A program made the position numbers and the translations under genes. From assembly GCA_910584575.1 (NCBI GenBank), contig CAJUBG010000101.1:1-5878 (forward strand): a stretch of DNA of 5,878 nt. Direction: 5' to 3'. The DNA comes from an uncultured Dorea sp. GTDB lineage: Bacteria; Bacillota; Clostridia; Lachnospirales; Lachnospiraceae. The stretch's first letter is position 1, and the number at the start of each line of letters is the position of its first letter. Under the pieces are notes generated by a model. That model did no database searches and was not told the origin of the DNA. It saw only the letters and a list, made by a program, of their open reading frames with translations. This document shows positions 5,338 to 5,878 of the stretch, one piece after another.

Positions 5338-5847
5338 TTAGCCTAAGATATCTTCAATGGATTTACCGCGAAGACGTGATACTTCTTCCGGAGTCTTGAT
5401 CTGGCGTAATCCAGCGATGGTAGCGAGAACAACGTTCTGCTTGTTGTTGGAACCAAGGGATTTTGTACGGATATTCTTGATTCCTGCCATCTCGATCACG
5501 GCACGCGCCGGACCACCGGCGATCACTCCTGTACCTTCCGGCGCCTTCTTAAGCAGTACGGAGGCGCCTCCGAACTTACCGGTAAAGTCGTGTGTGATAC
5601 TCTCATTATCATCTAATGCAACGGTAATAAGGTTCTTCGCCGCATCTTCTTTTCCTTTACGGATTGCTTCCGGAATTTCAGTAGCTTTTCCTAAACCTGC
5701 ACCAACATGGCCATTTCCATCGCCGACAACTACTAAAGCTGTGAATCTCATATTACGGCCACCTTTAACAACTTTGGTTACACGCTTAATTGACACTACT
5801 TTTTCATTTAATTCCAGTGAATTAGCATCAATACGTTCTTGTTTCAT
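5338..5847 (-). CDS. rpsE: 30S ribosomal protein S5
   Basis: The 169-residue product is a normal-length S5, which helps form the mRNA entry side of the small subunit and affects decoding accuracy. The N-terminal S5 domain reads VVSIKRVTKVVKGGRNMRFT at residues 17-36, then VVVGDGNGHVGAGLGKATEI at 39-58. The loop with KVVKGG is where spectinomycin-resistance changes map in other bacteria; the loop here looks intact, so no resistance change is claimed. The C-terminal domain includes GGASVLLKKAPEGTGVIAGG (93-112) and ends RGKSIEDILG. ATG at 5847 has GGAGG (5855-5859) 7 bases upstream. It follows rplR after 14 bases and precedes rpmD by 14 bases. Confidence 0.98.
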   Translation of the reverse strand: MKQERIDANSLELNEKVVSIKRVTKVVKGGRNMRFTALVVVGDGNGHVGAGLGKATEIPEAIRKGKEDAAKNLITVALDDNESITHDFTGKFGGASVLLKKAPEGTGVIAGGPARAVIEMAGIKNIRTKSLGSNNKQNVVLATIAGLRQIKTPEEVSRLRGKSIEDILG

Positions 5848-5861
5848 GTGTGCTCCTCCTT

Positions 5862-5878
5862 CTAGAAATTCAACCCAG
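5862..5878 (-). CDS. rplR: 50S ribosomal protein L18 (last codons only)
   Basis: Only the 3' end is present: the last codons read GLNF followed by TAG (5862-5864), preceded by a codon ending CT that could be alanine. An (A)GL-x-F C-terminus is typical of L18, and rplR is the gene normally just before rpsE in this operon. The call rests on context plus four residues. Confidence 0.72.

Noticed and set aside
5744..5805. Spectinomycin-resistance change in S5
   Set aside because: The KVVKGG loop is intact and matches what I recall for Clostridia; no deletion or known resistance substitution is visible.

Overview
The window is a stretch of a bacterial ribosomal-protein cluster (the spc operon running into the alpha operon). 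Every supported gene lies on the minus strand, so transcription runs from base 5878 towards base 1. In transcription order: rplR (last four codons only), rpsE, rpmD, rplO, secY, adk, map, a small KOW-domain gene, infA, rpmJ, rpsM and the first 54 codons of rpsK. The order secY-adk-map-KOW-infA-rpmJ-rpsM-rpsK, a four-cysteine zinc-type adenylate kinase, a cysteine-containing L36, strong GGAGG ribosome-binding sites and moderate GC point to a Gram-positive Clostridia, most likely Lachnospiraceae. The family assignment is inference from gene order and protein style.

Bases 3362-5878 (rplR to secY) are very compact: gaps are 14 to 25 bases, and rplO and secY share one base (TAATG). Bases 1231-3165 (adk, map, KOW gene, infA) are also tight: adk to map is 4 bases, and the KOW gene overlaps infA by 19 bases. 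Between these blocks and further downstream lie four spacers of 117 to about 276 bases: secY-adk (3166-3361), infA-rpmJ (1040-1230), rpmJ-rpsM (650-925) and rpsM-rpsK (164-280). They hold the unusual material. infA-rpmJ carries a near-consensus extended -10 promoter that can start a separate transcript for rpmJ-rpsM-rpsK and beyond. The other three are rich in inverted repeats without terminator U-tracts, so they look like structured leaders, dispersed repeats or both.

Together the genes make ribosome parts (S5, L30, L15, L36, S13, S11), the SecY translocation pore, and housekeeping factors tied to translation: adenylate kinase, methionine aminopeptidase, IF1 and a probable RNA-binding KOW protein. 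No mobile-element gene, CRISPR array, tRNA or rRNA was seen. The coding content is ordinary. The most distinctive signal is the compound palindrome at 207-296: one arm copies the 3' end of rpsM in inverted form, and two adjacent hairpins share a core next to their left arms.
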